A DNA stretch of 64,000 bases from Phoronis australis (lineage: Eukaryota > Phoronida > Phoronidae). The position numbers and the translations under genes are program-made. The stretch spans positions 48,277-112,276 of the forward strand of contig NMRA01000169.1 in the NCBI GenBank assembly GCA_002633005.1. The letters are read 5' to 3'. The notes beneath the pieces are model-generated. The model was not told the DNA's origin and did no database searches. It saw only the letters and a program-made list of their open reading frames with translations. The first letter of the stretch is position 1. Each line of letters starts with the position of its first letter. Below are positions 51,687 through 61,544 of the stretch, piece by piece.

Positions 51687-54600
51687 TACATGTACATGCA
51701 TGCATGTATGTACATGTATGTATGTATGTGTGTATATATGCATACATGCATGAATGTATCTATGTATGTATGTATGCATGTATGTATGTATATAATATGT
51801 CACTTTTATTGATAATCATTCATTGTCTGTTTATTAAATATTATGTTTTATTTAATCATGTCTCACTTTTAGTATATTATATTTATTGTTTTTTTATTTA
51901 TTTATTTTGTTTCATGTTAGATTCTTGTTCATCAATGATCGTTTAAATCTTGTCAGTCATTTTGTATTTCTGTTTGTTTATCTTACTTATGGGGCTACCC
52001 TCATTGTAAATATTATAATAATAAATAAATAAATAAATTTTTCAATACATTTTGGAGTGCACCTCACTGACTCGAACGAAAGGCATTAGACAGACGAAAA
52101 AGTTTACGCTCATTCAGCTGTCTATAACGGGCCATAAACTTTAACATTTGGCTCCCGTAATTGCGTGATAGTAAGTTTGAAATTGAACGAACAGGTGGTC
52201 TGGTACACCATTTCTGTCCTTTATGAATACATGTTTTTAGTTAAAACTGAGCTGACGAGTGAGAAGCTAGAGACTTGACTCAAGGATCAACCAGTGTGCC
52301 CTCGTGAGATTCGACCCCACGACCTTACGTAAAGGAAGCGATCATTTATCCCACTAGGGCACACTGCCTCAATCTCTGAACGAACTTGTCTTGAAGCCAC
52401 GTTACATTGACAACTTCATTACGGGCAGGTATCGGAAATCGTGTTGAGCTCGGCCCAACTTAACCTACGATCATGAAGCCGTTTATGAATTGTGGAATCT
52501 TGTAAAACTTTCAGTTCCCGCGAGCATTAGAATTCGCAGACGGTTTGTGGAAGGGACGAGGTGTCTACTACCTTCTCTTGACGCTTGTCTGATTTCATCA
52601 CATTCTTAACAACACCTTGGCCACTTCATAACAAACTGAAGTGCTCTGTGATTGTAACTATGCGCCAGAGTGGGTGGACATTTATGTTTTGTGCGGTGTG
52701 GAAAGGCTACAATTGGCATTTGCTTGATTTTTGAGTCGGCTCTTATTGAAACATCGCCAGCCGTTTATCCCATGACCCACTTTTAGCTCAGTCTTTACTT
52801 TTCTTATACCTTTACTGCTTGCAAGCGTGAAGTTGAAATTTACATGTAGCAGGAAATTCAGACACCCTTCAGACACTTTGGATTTGTAAACACATATGAC
52901 TGATCGACACCAACGTTTCACCTGATTTCTGCAATCCGGAAAGTACTTGGCAGTTTGAATGCACTGTCTCTCATTCGTAGTAATCGCATGCAATCGGTGG
53001 CTTTGGTGTGAAAACTGATGATTTGGTGTATTTCACTCATTTTGAAGTACCTGGTTGGACGTCCGCCAGTAGCAAATGATGGAAAATTAGCTTCGGAATC
53101 AGTTTCAATAGACTTTGCGCAAGATTTTTGAAGTCTTTGGCCCAGTATACTATTAATATTTTTTAGATTTTCAACATCTTGTGAAATAGATTGTTGGAGC
53201 TGCCAAGACCTGGTTTTTCAAACCCAAAAGAATTCTACCTTGGGGTCTCTTTGCGGCATACTTTACGTATGTATGATACATTTCGGACCTTATGTACAAA
53301 TGACGGCACTCTCGTGTCGCCTCAGGATTTTTGTCTTATTGTGTCGTTATATACAAATGACTGTCTTCCACTCTCGAAAACTATGTGTTTGGCTGAGACG
53401 AAATGGAAATATTCACAGTCTCGACGAAATTCTGAAGAGCGTTTTAAGATGAAAGATGAGTTGGTTATTGAAAGGACGGAAGCTATTGATAACGAGCACA
53501 TTTGTACAGTTGTTATCAAAATAAACTGGACAGCCTTTAACAGAACTATTTCAAAGTACAAAAAACGTTTTGCCAGCCAATTGGTTCCAGGTTATCTGTG
53601 CAATGGGTCCACCCGAAAGGCCTGTGCACGTCTGCTACAACGTGTGCCAGACCGCCTGTATTTATTTTTTAATTGGAAGTTTAGTTGAACTCTTTTTTAT
53701 AATGCATCGGGGTTTTATTGAAACTTGGTCAGACTAATGTCAGTTACCAAGACGCTCAATTTCGTGAATGGCTCTTCACATCATGTCACGATTTCAACAA
53801 AGCGCAACGAGCGAGATTTCGTCGAGATTTAATCAGCATTGAAACAATTCTAGACAAAATAAATTAAACTGAACAGTTCAGCCGAGGTTTTGAGCGACGA
53901 AATTTCGCCAAGTTTCGACGTGTTACCTTGATTTTGCAAACTACTGGAAATTTAAATGTTATTATAGTTGTGTAGTTAATTGGTGTTATTTCAGTCCACA
54001 ATATAAAGTCATCTTCACAATGTCCTACATACCAAACAATAATGGCTTAGAGTTGTTACTGTTGGTCAATTGATCAGATAGCTGTTTAAAATCAAAAGGG
54101 TAAAGCATATGGATAACTCATATTACAAGTGCATTATTACGTTTACAAGCATAACGTCACCTGCTGCGTAACACTGAGAGTAGATGTGAACGCAAAACTA
54201 GCGACAGGATGCCACAAAAATCGTGGCGTGTAATATTTCTCAGTGAATTCTGATACAAACTTGGAATTTGGATGTTTAGTGGCGACGAATCTTCGACTAT
54301 TATGATGCGATTTAGGCTCAAAATAGGAACAGAAATGCAGACATTACACGTTTTCAAAAGTTTCAAATGTTTTTTATTTTTTTTTCGATTTAAGTAACCA
54401 CGGGGGAATTTAGCACTTGAACCTTATAACACATTTGTGTTTGGATTAATCGAGGGGCTCCAACAACGGTTGCACCCATCGTACGCTCCCGAGAGAAAGG
54501 AGGGGGTTAAGATTAACCGGATTCATAGCCAGGTAGTCATTTTTAAGTGCTCAATAATTTACAGCGCTACATAAATATGGCCTAGTTATTATTGTTCTTT

Positions 54601-55337
54601 TTAATTTTGTCATTTTATTTGATTTGACTGGCTATAAAACCTCAAAATGTCGACATGTCAAACACGTGAAAACGACTCAGGCTTGTGTTGTTTGCTGTAT
54701 GCTTGTTTTTCACAGTAACATCCCGTTGGGTACCCGGTGTTTATTTTTGCCGTCACCAAACGTCATCAGGTTCTGGGCGTACACGCACTTGGTGACTTCA
54801 CTGCACAGTTGCACTTTTGTATACCAATGACTCACATTGGCATGAACATAAACAGACGGAAAACGCTTCAAATCAATTTCCTTTTCCAATACTTCATAAT
54901 AGTAGTTTATTTGGTAAACACCTATAGAGGTTATAGGTACCAGACGGTCAGATGGTCAAGATCACTGACAGCTTTTGAAATGAACTTGGAGGCATATTTT
55001 ATTTAATTTATATCATACTCATCTGTCGGTAATAAGCAAAAGTGCGTGCACACATTTATCATGGTAATGTGCTATCAAAGTCAGTTCTGTTTAATTGCAA
55101 CCGAATGACAGCATCATGCCAATAAAGTGAATATTTAAGAAAATTTGAAATCTGGATGGGATCCATAGCAACAATGCAAACGATTACCTCGATGACATTT
55201 ATGAAGAAATTTGGATCTTGAGGTGGTTAGTAAAAGTGCAAATAGTTGATTAACTAAGTGCATAAGACGTAAATTGCTAAAAAAATGAAACTTACAGCCA
55301 GTGTCGCCAACGCTAGAACAATATCAAGCAACCTCAT
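29675..55337 (-). CDS. 22-exon secreted mosaic protein: C-type lectin, 2 MAM, 4 sushi, 2 CUB, mucin stretch
   Basis: Minus-strand exons, 5' to 3': 55337-55296, 49548-49503, 47882-47821, 47098-46977, 46568-46444, 45003-44884, 44608-44483, 43932-43832, 43043-42873, 42597-42504, 41845-41660, 41181-40997, 39551-39413, 38945-38769, 38254-38081, 34785-34600, 34082-33864, 33465-33323, 32592-32508, 31808-31206, 30841-30625, 29858-29675. All have AG/GT borders; lengths sum to 3507 nt (1168 codons plus stop) with phase kept throughout. Order: signal peptide 1-20, CTLD 32-160, MAM 175-336, sushi 340-398, CUB 400-506, sushi 508-565, 566-623 and 625-685, MAM 688-834, Thr/Ser/Pro stretch 835-1036, CUB 1037-1168. 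There is no membrane anchor, so it should be secreted. These modules bind glycans and proteins; a role in recognition, innate defence or extracellular matrix is inference. Extra phase-neutral exons inside the long introns cannot be excluded. Confidence 0.9.
31206..31808 (-). CDS. Exon 20: Thr/Ser/Pro mucin-like stretch
   Basis: A single 603-nt exon, phase 1-1, encoding about 200 residues made almost only of Thr, Ser, Pro, Glu and Ala. Irregular repeats of the form [20 protein letters not shown] run throughout. Such stretches are densely O-glycosylated and form stiff extracellular spacers. There is no Cys. If the following intron were retained the frame would stop after three codons (GES stop), giving a form lacking the last CUB domain. 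Confidence 0.88.
32508..34082 (-). CDS. Exons 17-19: second MAM domain
   Basis: Exons 34082-33864, 33465-33323 and 32592-32508. The start [19 protein letters not shown] and the block [14 protein letters not shown] are typical of MAM domains. The central part is [14 protein letters not shown] and the end [20 protein letters not shown] followed by KLEEGCK. It is more diverged from the consensus than the first MAM. Exon 19 ends AAG A|gtaag, which joins in phase with the mucin exon. Confidence 0.88.
32718..32953. repeat. Intronic minisatellite, ~47-bp unit, five copies
   Basis: Units begin CCATGAC or CTATGA and end with CAGTGA.T. Between these they contain TATATAG.ACAT and GTACCAG. Spacing is 46-50 bases. 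It lies between exons 19 and 18 of the mosaic gene. Divergence between copies suggests an old array. Confidence 0.6.
34600..34785 (-). CDS. Exon 16: sushi domain 4
   Basis: One phase 1-1 exon with acceptor ttctag and donor gtaaga, encoding [51 protein letters not shown]. The intron before it, 3.3 kb, carries the foldback element at 35018-35854. Four Cys and the conserved Trp are all present. Confidence 0.88.
35018..35854. mobile_element. Foldback element with ~200-bp inverted arms
   Basis: The left arm (about 35018-35250) and the reverse complement of the right arm (about 35854-35660) share ATTCAATCCT, TTG.GCATTCA, AATCCACACTC.TGGA, CCATAT, TTCAATGCTGTTT and TGTTTCGTCAATCCT.GCGG. Mixed tandem sub-repeats (AATTCAATNCTGTTT) lie inside the arms. 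The central 400 bases have no coding capacity. It is an intronic insertion between exons 16 and 15 of the mosaic gene. Confidence 0.65.
38081..38945 (-). CDS. Exons 14-15: sushi domains 2 and 3
   Basis: Each domain sits in one phase 1-1 exon (38945-38769 and 38254-38081). Domain 2 has [33 protein letters not shown] and [12 protein letters not shown]. Domain 3 has [28 protein letters not shown] and [12 protein letters not shown]. Both keep the Gly/Asn-Gly-Thr-Trp motif before the last Cys, which is also an N-glycosylation sequon. The donor of exon 14 is placed at 38769 (ACAT|gtacgt), which gives the phase the next exon needs; a GT four bases further on would shift the frame. Confidence 0.87.
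39413..41181 (-). CDS. Exons 12-13: first CUB domain, missing second disulfide
   Basis: Exons 41181-40997 and 39551-39413. The block [20 protein letters not shown] is a classic CUB opening, followed by [20 protein letters not shown] and, after the splice, LLERLSGK and [20 protein letters not shown]. The first Cys pair is present, but the position where CUB domains carry LCG reads ERLSG and its partner Cys is absent too, so the second disulfide is missing. The acidic residues used for calcium in many CUB domains (FDYFE, YDNLEVY) are kept. Confidence 0.88.
41660..41845 (-). CDS. Exon 11: sushi (CCP) domain 1
   Basis: One exon of 186 nt, phase 1 on both sides, encoding [45 protein letters not shown] and a final Cys in ELVCEG. 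The four-Cys pattern with conserved Trp before the last Cys defines a sushi module. A possible extended reading into the intron meets stops, which supports the splice at 41660. Confidence 0.88.
41861..42145 (+). repeat. Low-complexity GTA/GTG-rich stretch
   Basis: The plus strand is dominated by GTAGTAG, GTGGTGG and GTTGTG triplets with many interruptions, between exons 11 and 10 of the mosaic gene. Long open frames on both strands here reflect composition, not coding. Confidence 0.5.
42504..44608 (-). CDS. Exons 7-10: first MAM domain
   Basis: Exons 44608-44483, 43932-43832, 43043-42873 and 42597-42504. The start [15 protein letters not shown] and the middle [20 protein letters not shown] are typical, as are the strand blocks [17 protein letters not shown] and [22 protein letters not shown] domains mediate protein-protein adhesion in receptors and matrix proteins. 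KNAT is a possible N-glycosylation site. The domain is entered and left in phase 1. Confidence 0.9.
44884..47882 (-). CDS. Exons 3-6: C-type lectin-like domain
   Basis: Exons 47882-47821, 47098-46977, 46568-46444 and 45003-44884. The fold starts [16 protein letters not shown] and runs through [19 protein letters not shown] and [18 protein letters not shown]. The long-loop site reads QPN (127-129) followed by ENC. The end is [17 protein letters not shown]. All structural Cys of a long-form domain are present (C32, C43, the Cys of EANC, C136, C151, C159). The ligand site is neither a classical EPN nor QPD, and WND is changed to WFD, so calcium-dependent sugar binding is uncertain. NFT in the core is a possible N-glycosylation site. 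Domain identity is firm; ligand unknown. Confidence 0.9.
45873..46205. mobile_element. Intronic MITE with nested hairpin
   Basis: The ends ATTCTAAAAACGTTCTA (left) and TAGAATGTTTTTAGAAT (right) are inverted repeats. An internal GTAGAACGTTTTTAG (46052-46066) pairs with CTAAAAACGTTCTAC (45878-45892) near the left end. Inside, TAGAAAACGGACAATCTCC with CACACAAATAAAAAA (46064-46097) pairs with its near-perfect reverse complement at 46122-46155, an arm of about 31 bases with a 24-base loop. Confidence 0.6.
46669..46805. repeat. CAG/CCA trinucleotide tract
   Basis: (GCA)n followed by (CCA)n with TTA and TCA interruptions, in the intron between exons 5 and 4 of the mosaic gene. Read on the minus strand it is (TGG)n. 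It opens chance frames on both strands. Confidence 0.8.
47271..47424. mobile_element. Short MITE with GCGGAT ends
   Basis: The left end AGCGGATCCAGGATTTTGAG and the right end, reversed, CCAGTGGCGGATTTAGAGGG form imperfect inverted repeats around 150 bases, with G-rich and C-rich tracts just inside. Same end type as 9677-10656. Intronic in the mosaic gene. Confidence 0.5.
49137..49285. mobile_element. Short MITE with CAGGGGCGGAT ends
   Basis: The left end CAGGGGCGGATCCAGAATTT and the right end, reversed, CATAAGCGGTTCAAGGGGGC flank about 150 bases. TCTTG occurs immediately on both sides and may be part of a target duplication. Same family type as 47271-47424; intronic in the mosaic gene. Confidence 0.45.
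49503..55337 (-). CDS. Exons 1-2 of the mosaic gene: signal peptide and linker
   Basis: Exon 1 (55337-55296) encodes [14 protein letters not shown] and ends in GCT|gtaagt. Exon 2 (49548-49503, acceptor ttccag, donor gtgaga) continues [15 protein letters not shown]. Together they form a typical signal peptide with likely cleavage after about residue 18 (ICQA). HKR|Q is a possible dibasic processing site just before the lectin domain. Exon 2 is the only candidate I found between 55.3 and 47.9 kb that carries phase 0 into the phase-1 start of the lectin exon. The 5.7-kb first intron holds a microsatellite and a tRNA-like sequence. Confidence 0.82.
51640..51795. repeat. TG/TATG microsatellite
   Basis: A run of TGTGTG passing into (TGTA)n with TGCA variants, in intron 1 of the mosaic gene. 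Long frames of alternating Cys/Met/Tyr/Val on both strands come from this repeat. Confidence 0.9.
52294..52364 (-). ncRNA. tRNA-like sequence (SINE head or tRNA pseudogene)
   Basis: The minus strand starts GTGTGCC and ends GGCACAC, a perfect seven-pair acceptor stem. TTTACGT could be an anticodon loop with anticodon TAC (Val). The T arm is seven pairs long, TCGTGGG with CTCACGA around the loop GTCGAAT. A true tRNA has a five-pair T arm and loop TTCGANT, so this is probably not a working tRNA. It fits a tRNA-derived SINE. The anticodon stem pairs poorly. Confidence 0.5.
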
Positions 55338-55719
55338 ATCGTTAACACCCAGGAACAACTGCTTTGAACTATCCTTTGACTTTGAACCAAGTCACGGTGT
55401 CGCGCAAGATACCTACTTATCTATTTAGCTGGTCGAGATAATGAGATGTCTAACCCAGAACAGCTTAAAAGGGAACTGTATTTTATTCTGAATAAAGTTT
55501 AGATAATTTTCTATGAATCGTTGATTAACTTCACAAATAACTCAACAACAAAAAGTAAACTTATATTCTCTAACGAAGATCAAAAAATTACGGGCTTGGA
55601 GTGCTGCTTCTCGTGACGTATTTGGCGGGGGCAAAGTCAATGTCCTGTGTTTAGCGTACAGTCAAGTGGCGCTTTTCATATTGTCGGTATAAGAATTTTT
55701 AGTGTGAAATGTCGGGCCA

Positions 55720-56030
55720 CCAGGGGATACCTGTTTGAGCCGATCGAGGCAACACAAAGTGATACCCAGTCGTCGTCATCGTCGGACGAAAATTTGTCGG
55801 TGCAACCAGTCCGTATCAACATGATTTCCACTGGTGTGACTGTGCCGTGGGCAGTGTGGACTCTAGCCAGCCAGTCAGCCAGCTGCCAGCCAATACTCAG
55901 CTCTGAAAACTTGAAGGGTTGGTTAGTTACTGACTATAGCTGTATGAAGACTATGGCGTACCACTGTGTTTTGAGCTCCGTTGAACCCCGAAATTTCACA
56001 CAGCCGTTCACTACCCGGGTATAGTTGACT
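55720..56030 (+). pseudogene. Possible relic of P2X7-like zinc-binding domain protein
   Basis: One plus frame reads GYLFEPIEATQSDTQSSSSS then DENLS, resembling the FEP.....SSSSS.SDE lead-in of invertebrate proteins labelled P2X purinoceptor 7-like. Another frame in the next 60 bases gives HWCDCAVG, which recalls their WC.CG.C core, and the first frame later gives SASCQPI. Reading all three would need frameshifts. The match rests on memory of the family pattern and is weak; a chance frame is a real alternative. Confidence 0.3.
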
Positions 56031-56759
56031 TAGAGTTCCCACCATGCATTTTCTTTCTTTTTCAGGTTTCAGTTAGCTAAAATGAATCGAATATCATAAA
56101 ATCTTACTAAATAGGCATTTTTTATGCGAAATAGTCTCATTTTTTCTAACTTTGAAGAAAAGTTACTTATTTCTAGGTTTCCCGCCAAATGATGCAACGG
56201 GTGGAAGACGGTTGGCCGCTTGACAATGATTTACAATGTCGGAGCACTGCAGGTCAAAAGACAAAGACGATATTGGGCGAGAATTGGACAATTATTATGC
56301 AGACAAGAGAGGAGAGTGGATACGGGCATCAAACTCAAGTTCTTGAAGAATAAGACAATGAATTCGATTTCCCATATAGCGAACTTTTGTCGACTTTAAT
56401 GACGTATAAACTCGACCCACTTGCACGAGATATGCTGCAGACATGTGTGAGCCACAACTAACTCTACAAAGTGGCGGTCAATACTAAAAAAATAGACACT
56501 TGATAATTGCAGGCAAAGGCCACAGTAAAGCTGGGTTACTTGTATTCACCATTGCCATGATGGAATGAGCACAGTCTAAGCACAATATGCGTAAGCTAAC
56601 TTGTAGTAGAACTCGATCTTCCAGAGCTTTTTTGGGCATAAAAAGATAACCAATTTTGTTTGGAACCACAGTGCTCTATGGGTATCCTAATGCTTGGAAA
56701 TGGCCGTCAGGCAGGTTCGCTTTTGTGGGTGTGGTCGGGGGAGCCAAGAGAATGACACT

Positions 56760-57400
56760 GAAAAATTGAGCTATATCAACTTTTCTGGTAACCACTTAAA
56801 ACCGCCTTGGATACCTCCTACGTAATCCACTGTATCAAAATTGGTCACTGCCAGACAATTTCAGTGGTGAGGACTATCAGCCAGACGGTTATGAACAAGG
56901 TAAAAAAATTGAGCTAGATCAATCCAAGACGTAAGCGCGTGAAACCAGTTTCAAAATATTCACCGTGAGCTCAGGTATCCCGATTGAACACTGTCAGACA
57001 AATCTAGTTGTAGGTTAGCCCCGCCAGACACGCCCAACGACCTAAGTTGAGCTAGATCAACCCAAGAGGTAACCGCATGAAACAAGTTGCAAAATATTTG
57101 CAGTAAGCCCAGGTATCAAGAATACATACTGCCAGACAAATCTAGTGGTGAGTTATCCCCGCCAGACATTCCCAAGTACCTGAATTGAGTTAAATCAACC
57201 CACCAGATAACCGTTTGAAACCAATCGTCCGATGTTCAGCATCACATGCACGGGGCACAACAGTAAGATGCCCCAATCAGACAAAAAAGAGTCGAAACAA
57301 AATTGATTATAGATGTAAGCCCATTCACAATGAATAAGCATCACATTGAGAAACCAGGCACTTCGATTTTTAAGAAAGCCACTGAGTCCGTACGACATAG
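56760..57400 (-). repeat. Left arm of a long inverted repeat built from ~275-bp tandem units
   Basis: Units carry TTGAGCTAGATCAACCCA, AGGTAACCGC.TGAAAC, AAGCCCAGGTATC and CTGCCAGACAAATCTAGTGG, then CCCCGCCAGACA. About two clear units plus degenerate edges are visible. Reverse-complemented units of the same family form the arm at 61545-62360. The outer clear block (CTGCCAGACAATTTCAGTGG with GGTTAT.AACAAGGTAAAAAA) is the mirror of 62285-62355. Confidence 0.75.
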
Positions 57401-59257
57401 GTTAAAAAATTTTTGTCTGCAAGTTTACGTCAGGGCATAAAAACCAGAAACATCGCGCCTGATGCTGCAGAGACCTCACAAGTCCATGCGAAAACAGCGG
57501 AATACTCCACATGATTCAGTATTAAACAGCACATTGTGTTTGCACGAATTTTGATTTTTCTTCGTCCTATTTTACCAGTCTAAGCTGCGTCCCTCAGTTT
57601 TCGGTCGAGTCATTTGATGCAACTGCTAAAACGAATAATAATCAAAATGCCGTCTTTTGCTGTCTTTTGCGTCATGTATGCATGCCAACTACCTTCATTT
57701 CACACAGTGATTAATGGCAAATTTGGCAAAACCGATCAGTTTTAAGCATAAACCGAGCCCACAGAGAACTCCAGAGATGCGTCAAGAACAATGACGTCAA
57801 CATTTTCCCGACTATGCTAAATGTATTCTTTGCCCAGAACCGCCCAAATTACGCCAGATGGGGAACACTGTTTTACTAAAAGTTGAAATTTGCAGACCCA
57901 ATATTACGTGAAGTGCTGGAAAACGGTGCGTTCTCAGTGCTATGTACGAGGAAGAACTTCAGTAGATCGGCTGTTGACCTCTCTTTGGAACAGAGCGTGT
58001 TTTTATGTTTGATATGGTGTTCTCCAAAAAGGCTGAAAACACCTTTGCGGCACCTGATATTGAGTGCGAACGGTCGTGTTAGATTTCGTGTAAACTATAA
58101 CGTAGATAAAGCAGTGTTCATGTTGCGAACATTTTATTCACAGTTCGTGGGTATAATGTGTCCTGATAGTTTTTCAGGTTAGTTAGATTGACAATAATTT
58201 CTTTTGCACAGGTATGCGGGCAATAGAACTGTTCGCTTTTTGTCTTTATAGTGAATATAAAACACGTTCGAATTAATTATTCATAGATTTTCTTTATGGT
58301 GCTCAGTCACCGTGGTGACGGCCCCGGGCATCCACATTTGGGAAGGGGGTTGCAGTTGAATTAAATAAAGATTCTAGTTTATGCTTCATCTTTTTACTTT
58401 TATTATTAATAGTACAGGCCTGTAGCCGTGGGGGGTTTCGGGGGTTCGATCGAACCCATCCCCCGCCCAAAACGTCCAGCCCCAGCATATTCGTTAAACA
58501 TTGGGATATGAAGAGATATCAACAACAAAATTGTTGTAGCTACTGGTGCTACTAAGTACAATGATAACTAATTAGTAATAGTTTTGAATTTGCCTCTGAT
58601 TCAAAGCATTTCACATGTCATCGGGTCGTACTCGGTAAACTTCGCCGGAGTGCCGCTGTTTGTGTAAATGACAGGATCCCTTCGTGCATATGACAAGAGG
58701 AGGCTTTATGTCATCAAAAAACCACGCGCGGGGTGGCTACAGCAAAGGGTAACAAGTGAGTCCAGATGTGAATGTTTATACCTAAGCATAAAAGTCTATC
58801 CCTACGACCTTAGTAAGCTACATGTTTTGTAAATAGCATTGAGAGAGCTCCCAAAAAATAGTGCGGTGTGAATGCCTTAAACTCGGCCAAGAAACAAAAC
58901 AGCATAAAATTGAGATTTGTTATTCTGCTATTTTGGTTTTAATTGCAAGCATAGTACGGTAGAAGTGTAGGCATTTCCAAATTTTGAATTGAAGGTGATC
59001 GTTAAAAAATATGTTGTTCATTCAGTGTCCACTTTGATTGTGGATTTGTGGATTGATATGATTGAATGCCTGTACACATTTGAACGTTTCTGTTCTTTTA
59101 AATTCAGTGCACGCTGACGGTAAGTTCATTATAGGCAGTCCTCCGTCGTGATGAAAAACCAGACATTGAACTACCGTGTTTTCTTGCACTGAGAATACAC
59201 GTTGAGCATATTCACGTTATGATGGAAAAGTAGGCGTAGACCTCAACTTTGGTCAAT
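57401..59257. other. Between inverted arms: no firm gene
   Basis: The region between the two arms holds a 100-codon plus frame at 57883-58182 containing GAFSVLCTRKNFSRSAVDLS, which faintly recalls GAFSV.R....FS..PVDLTLEQ in uncharacterised invertebrate proteins. The remainder of that frame does not extend the match. A G/C-rich patch resembling repeat debris lies at 58420-58490. No complete transposase is visible. Confidence 0.35.
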
Positions 59258-59930
59258 GAAAATCTCCTCTTGTCAATCGATTTCAATTATACACAACCCT
59301 GCAGACTTCATACGAGTTACAAACTTGATGGAAAAGATTTCCAAGGTGCCATGTCACTATGACGAAGGTTCAATACCCCGAAGGTGCGATAATCCGAATG
59401 CCCATTACTCCGAAAGTTTGTTATCTTCTAAAATTCACTACTTTGAATTTCCACTATTCCAAAACCATGACCAGGTATATAATCTTTGTGCTCGAAACGA
59501 ACTCGAAATTATTTTTGGCAATTTCTCTGCTCCTTTTGTGCGAACTCAAGGTAAGTAGTTATCAGACTGTGCTCGAATAAGTATAGTATATGCATGTGAG
59601 TTTCTAGTCCAAGTTTGCACTTAACCCTTATATTCTTGCTACAATCTCCAGTAAAAACTCGAAATTTCGAGTTCAAACTCGAACTTTTAGCTTTAATGAT
59701 GGATTTGTCAAATGCAACTAGGAATAATAAATCACCCAAGTAAGTCATTATGTACTCGAGTATATAGAGTAATAGACACTTATCTTGAGTTCGCACTTAA
59801 GTAGAGTGAAAAAACCAAACTTAATTTCGAATTCGGATTGAGTAAAAAGATTCGAGAATGGGCCCAGATCTCCGACAGTTCACTACTCTGATTGTGTGAT
59901 CACGACTCATTCTCAAATTCTGGTGTAAGG
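59258..59930 (+). mobile_element. Second copy of the 16-bp-unit element
   Basis: 59262-59345 matches 20440-20525 (CTTGTCAATCG, GCAGACTTCATACGAG, AACTTGATGGAAAAGATTTC). Units of 16-17 bases follow (ATTACTCCGAAAGTTTG, ACTACTTTGAATTTCC) to about 59470. A further GTTCACTACTC with CGACTCATTCTCA near 59880-59912 resembles parts of the other copy. It lies between the two arms of the long inverted repeat. Confidence 0.58.
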
Positions 59931-61544
59931 AAACACTATTCCGTCATCATGGTAATAGTTACATGTATGTCCACTTTCATATCATGGAAACTGTTGCTGT
60001 TGAATGGTGTAAGTAATGCTAAATGTATTGTGCATTTTAAGTTACTTATATGTTAAAAGTTTGAATCATTTTGGGTTAATGAATAAAAAATGATAAAATT
60101 TAGTATTGGGCTTGTCATACTCATGTGCTCGAACGAGCCCCCCTATTTGGAGAACTGGAAAAAGGTCTGCCTCACGGATCGAGAAGCACGAATTCCGAAC
60201 AATAGTAGAAAATGAGACAATATTCCACTAGAAGACAGGAAGTACCAAAATTTAGCGTCTGCAATTCATAGCTCTGAACATACCAAGTGAATCTTATAGT
60301 AAAAGATAGACATTCCCAAAAATTCCAGCCCCCTTTCTTTTAGGCTTGGTGCGCTCATACAAAGTCTGGGCAAATCTCTATTGAAAGCCAACAACTTTGT
60401 ACAGTTCGCCAGAAGTAACCAAGTTCTAAATAAACCTCGTTTGAGCGAGCGCTGTGGCCCACGACCAGTTAGGTATAAGGGTAGCCTTGGCGGAATGCTG
60501 TATAGGCCTACTAACAAGCTGTATTTTGACGATAGTCTTCACTGGTAGCTGGCACTGAGTCTAGCTAAGGTCTGCCGCGGCAGTGTGACACAGGACTAAC
60601 CAGCCCGTAATTTCATGCAAGTGTCTGAAACTACCTTTGAATATATGCGGCATTTATGATTTGAACATTTTACCTAGACAAAACAGCTTGCAACCGCATG
60701 CATTTATCGTTCGCCAGTGCCTGGTCTCGATCCGCACCGGGTCCGATAGGCTGCGGTCCCGATTCTGGAAAATAATTTCTGTCAAACTTTATTCGCCACA
60801 TTTCTTTAGCAAATTCGATGAAGTTGTCCGTATTTTGATTTTATTAAAATTAAGGCGCGATTATTTTATTCCCGTTTGCAGGCTGGTAACAGGCACTGCT
60901 CCGGTCGCACTGAAGTCGTTTTCTCGGCCTGGGTTCCTGAATGAATTGTACTTCCGGGTTCGCGGCAAGTTCAAAATGGCGGTTGTTCTTCGGGTGCGAA
61001 TCGTGAGTGGTGCGTTCATTTAAACTTTTTTCGAGTACGGATTGTGTATTAGTTATGGGGTAGGTACTTCTTGGATCCTTATAACATCCTGTAATCTTGT
61101 AACAAGGGTTAACAACGCGTGCGACCAGGTCTTTAGGTAACACGCTAAAATACAACCAGATAAACAATTTTGTTGTCATTCACCGACTAAACTTCATATT
61201 TCCGTTTGAGTATGCAATGAGGTGTAATCACTCATTTAAGCATGTCTGATTTGAAACTGTGTCAGGTGATAATGCGAGAATGTTCTCTTCCCCCTAATTA
61301 AGCTGAGTCACAGGCCTTACCAAAATTTCTACAGTGTCGACGTTTGCCAAATACCAAAGGTCCACCGTTCTTGAAATTCGAACCACCCCCGCTCAATGCT
61401 GGCTACGGGCCCGAATAGGATATATGCATTTGAGTACAGAGATAGGGGCGTCTAATATAAAGTCTCCCCTGCATCGACCAAACCTCTACATGCTTCTTCC
61501 CCACCGCTAAAAATGTCTGTGAAATACCTTTTGCAGCATACAGA
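59931..61544. other. No gene seen
   Basis: Intergenic sequence inside the inverted arms. A 128-codon plus frame at 60637-61023 has no recognisable domain and no clear coding character. Confidence 0.4.

Noticed and set aside
51548-51946. Cys/Met/Tyr/Val-rich frames on both strands
   Set aside because: They are translations of the TGTA microsatellite.
53191-53688. A 165-codon plus-strand frame in intron 1 of the mosaic gene
   Set aside because: No recognisable domain, no promoter or poly(A) context, and composition similar to surroundings. It is open but unsupported.
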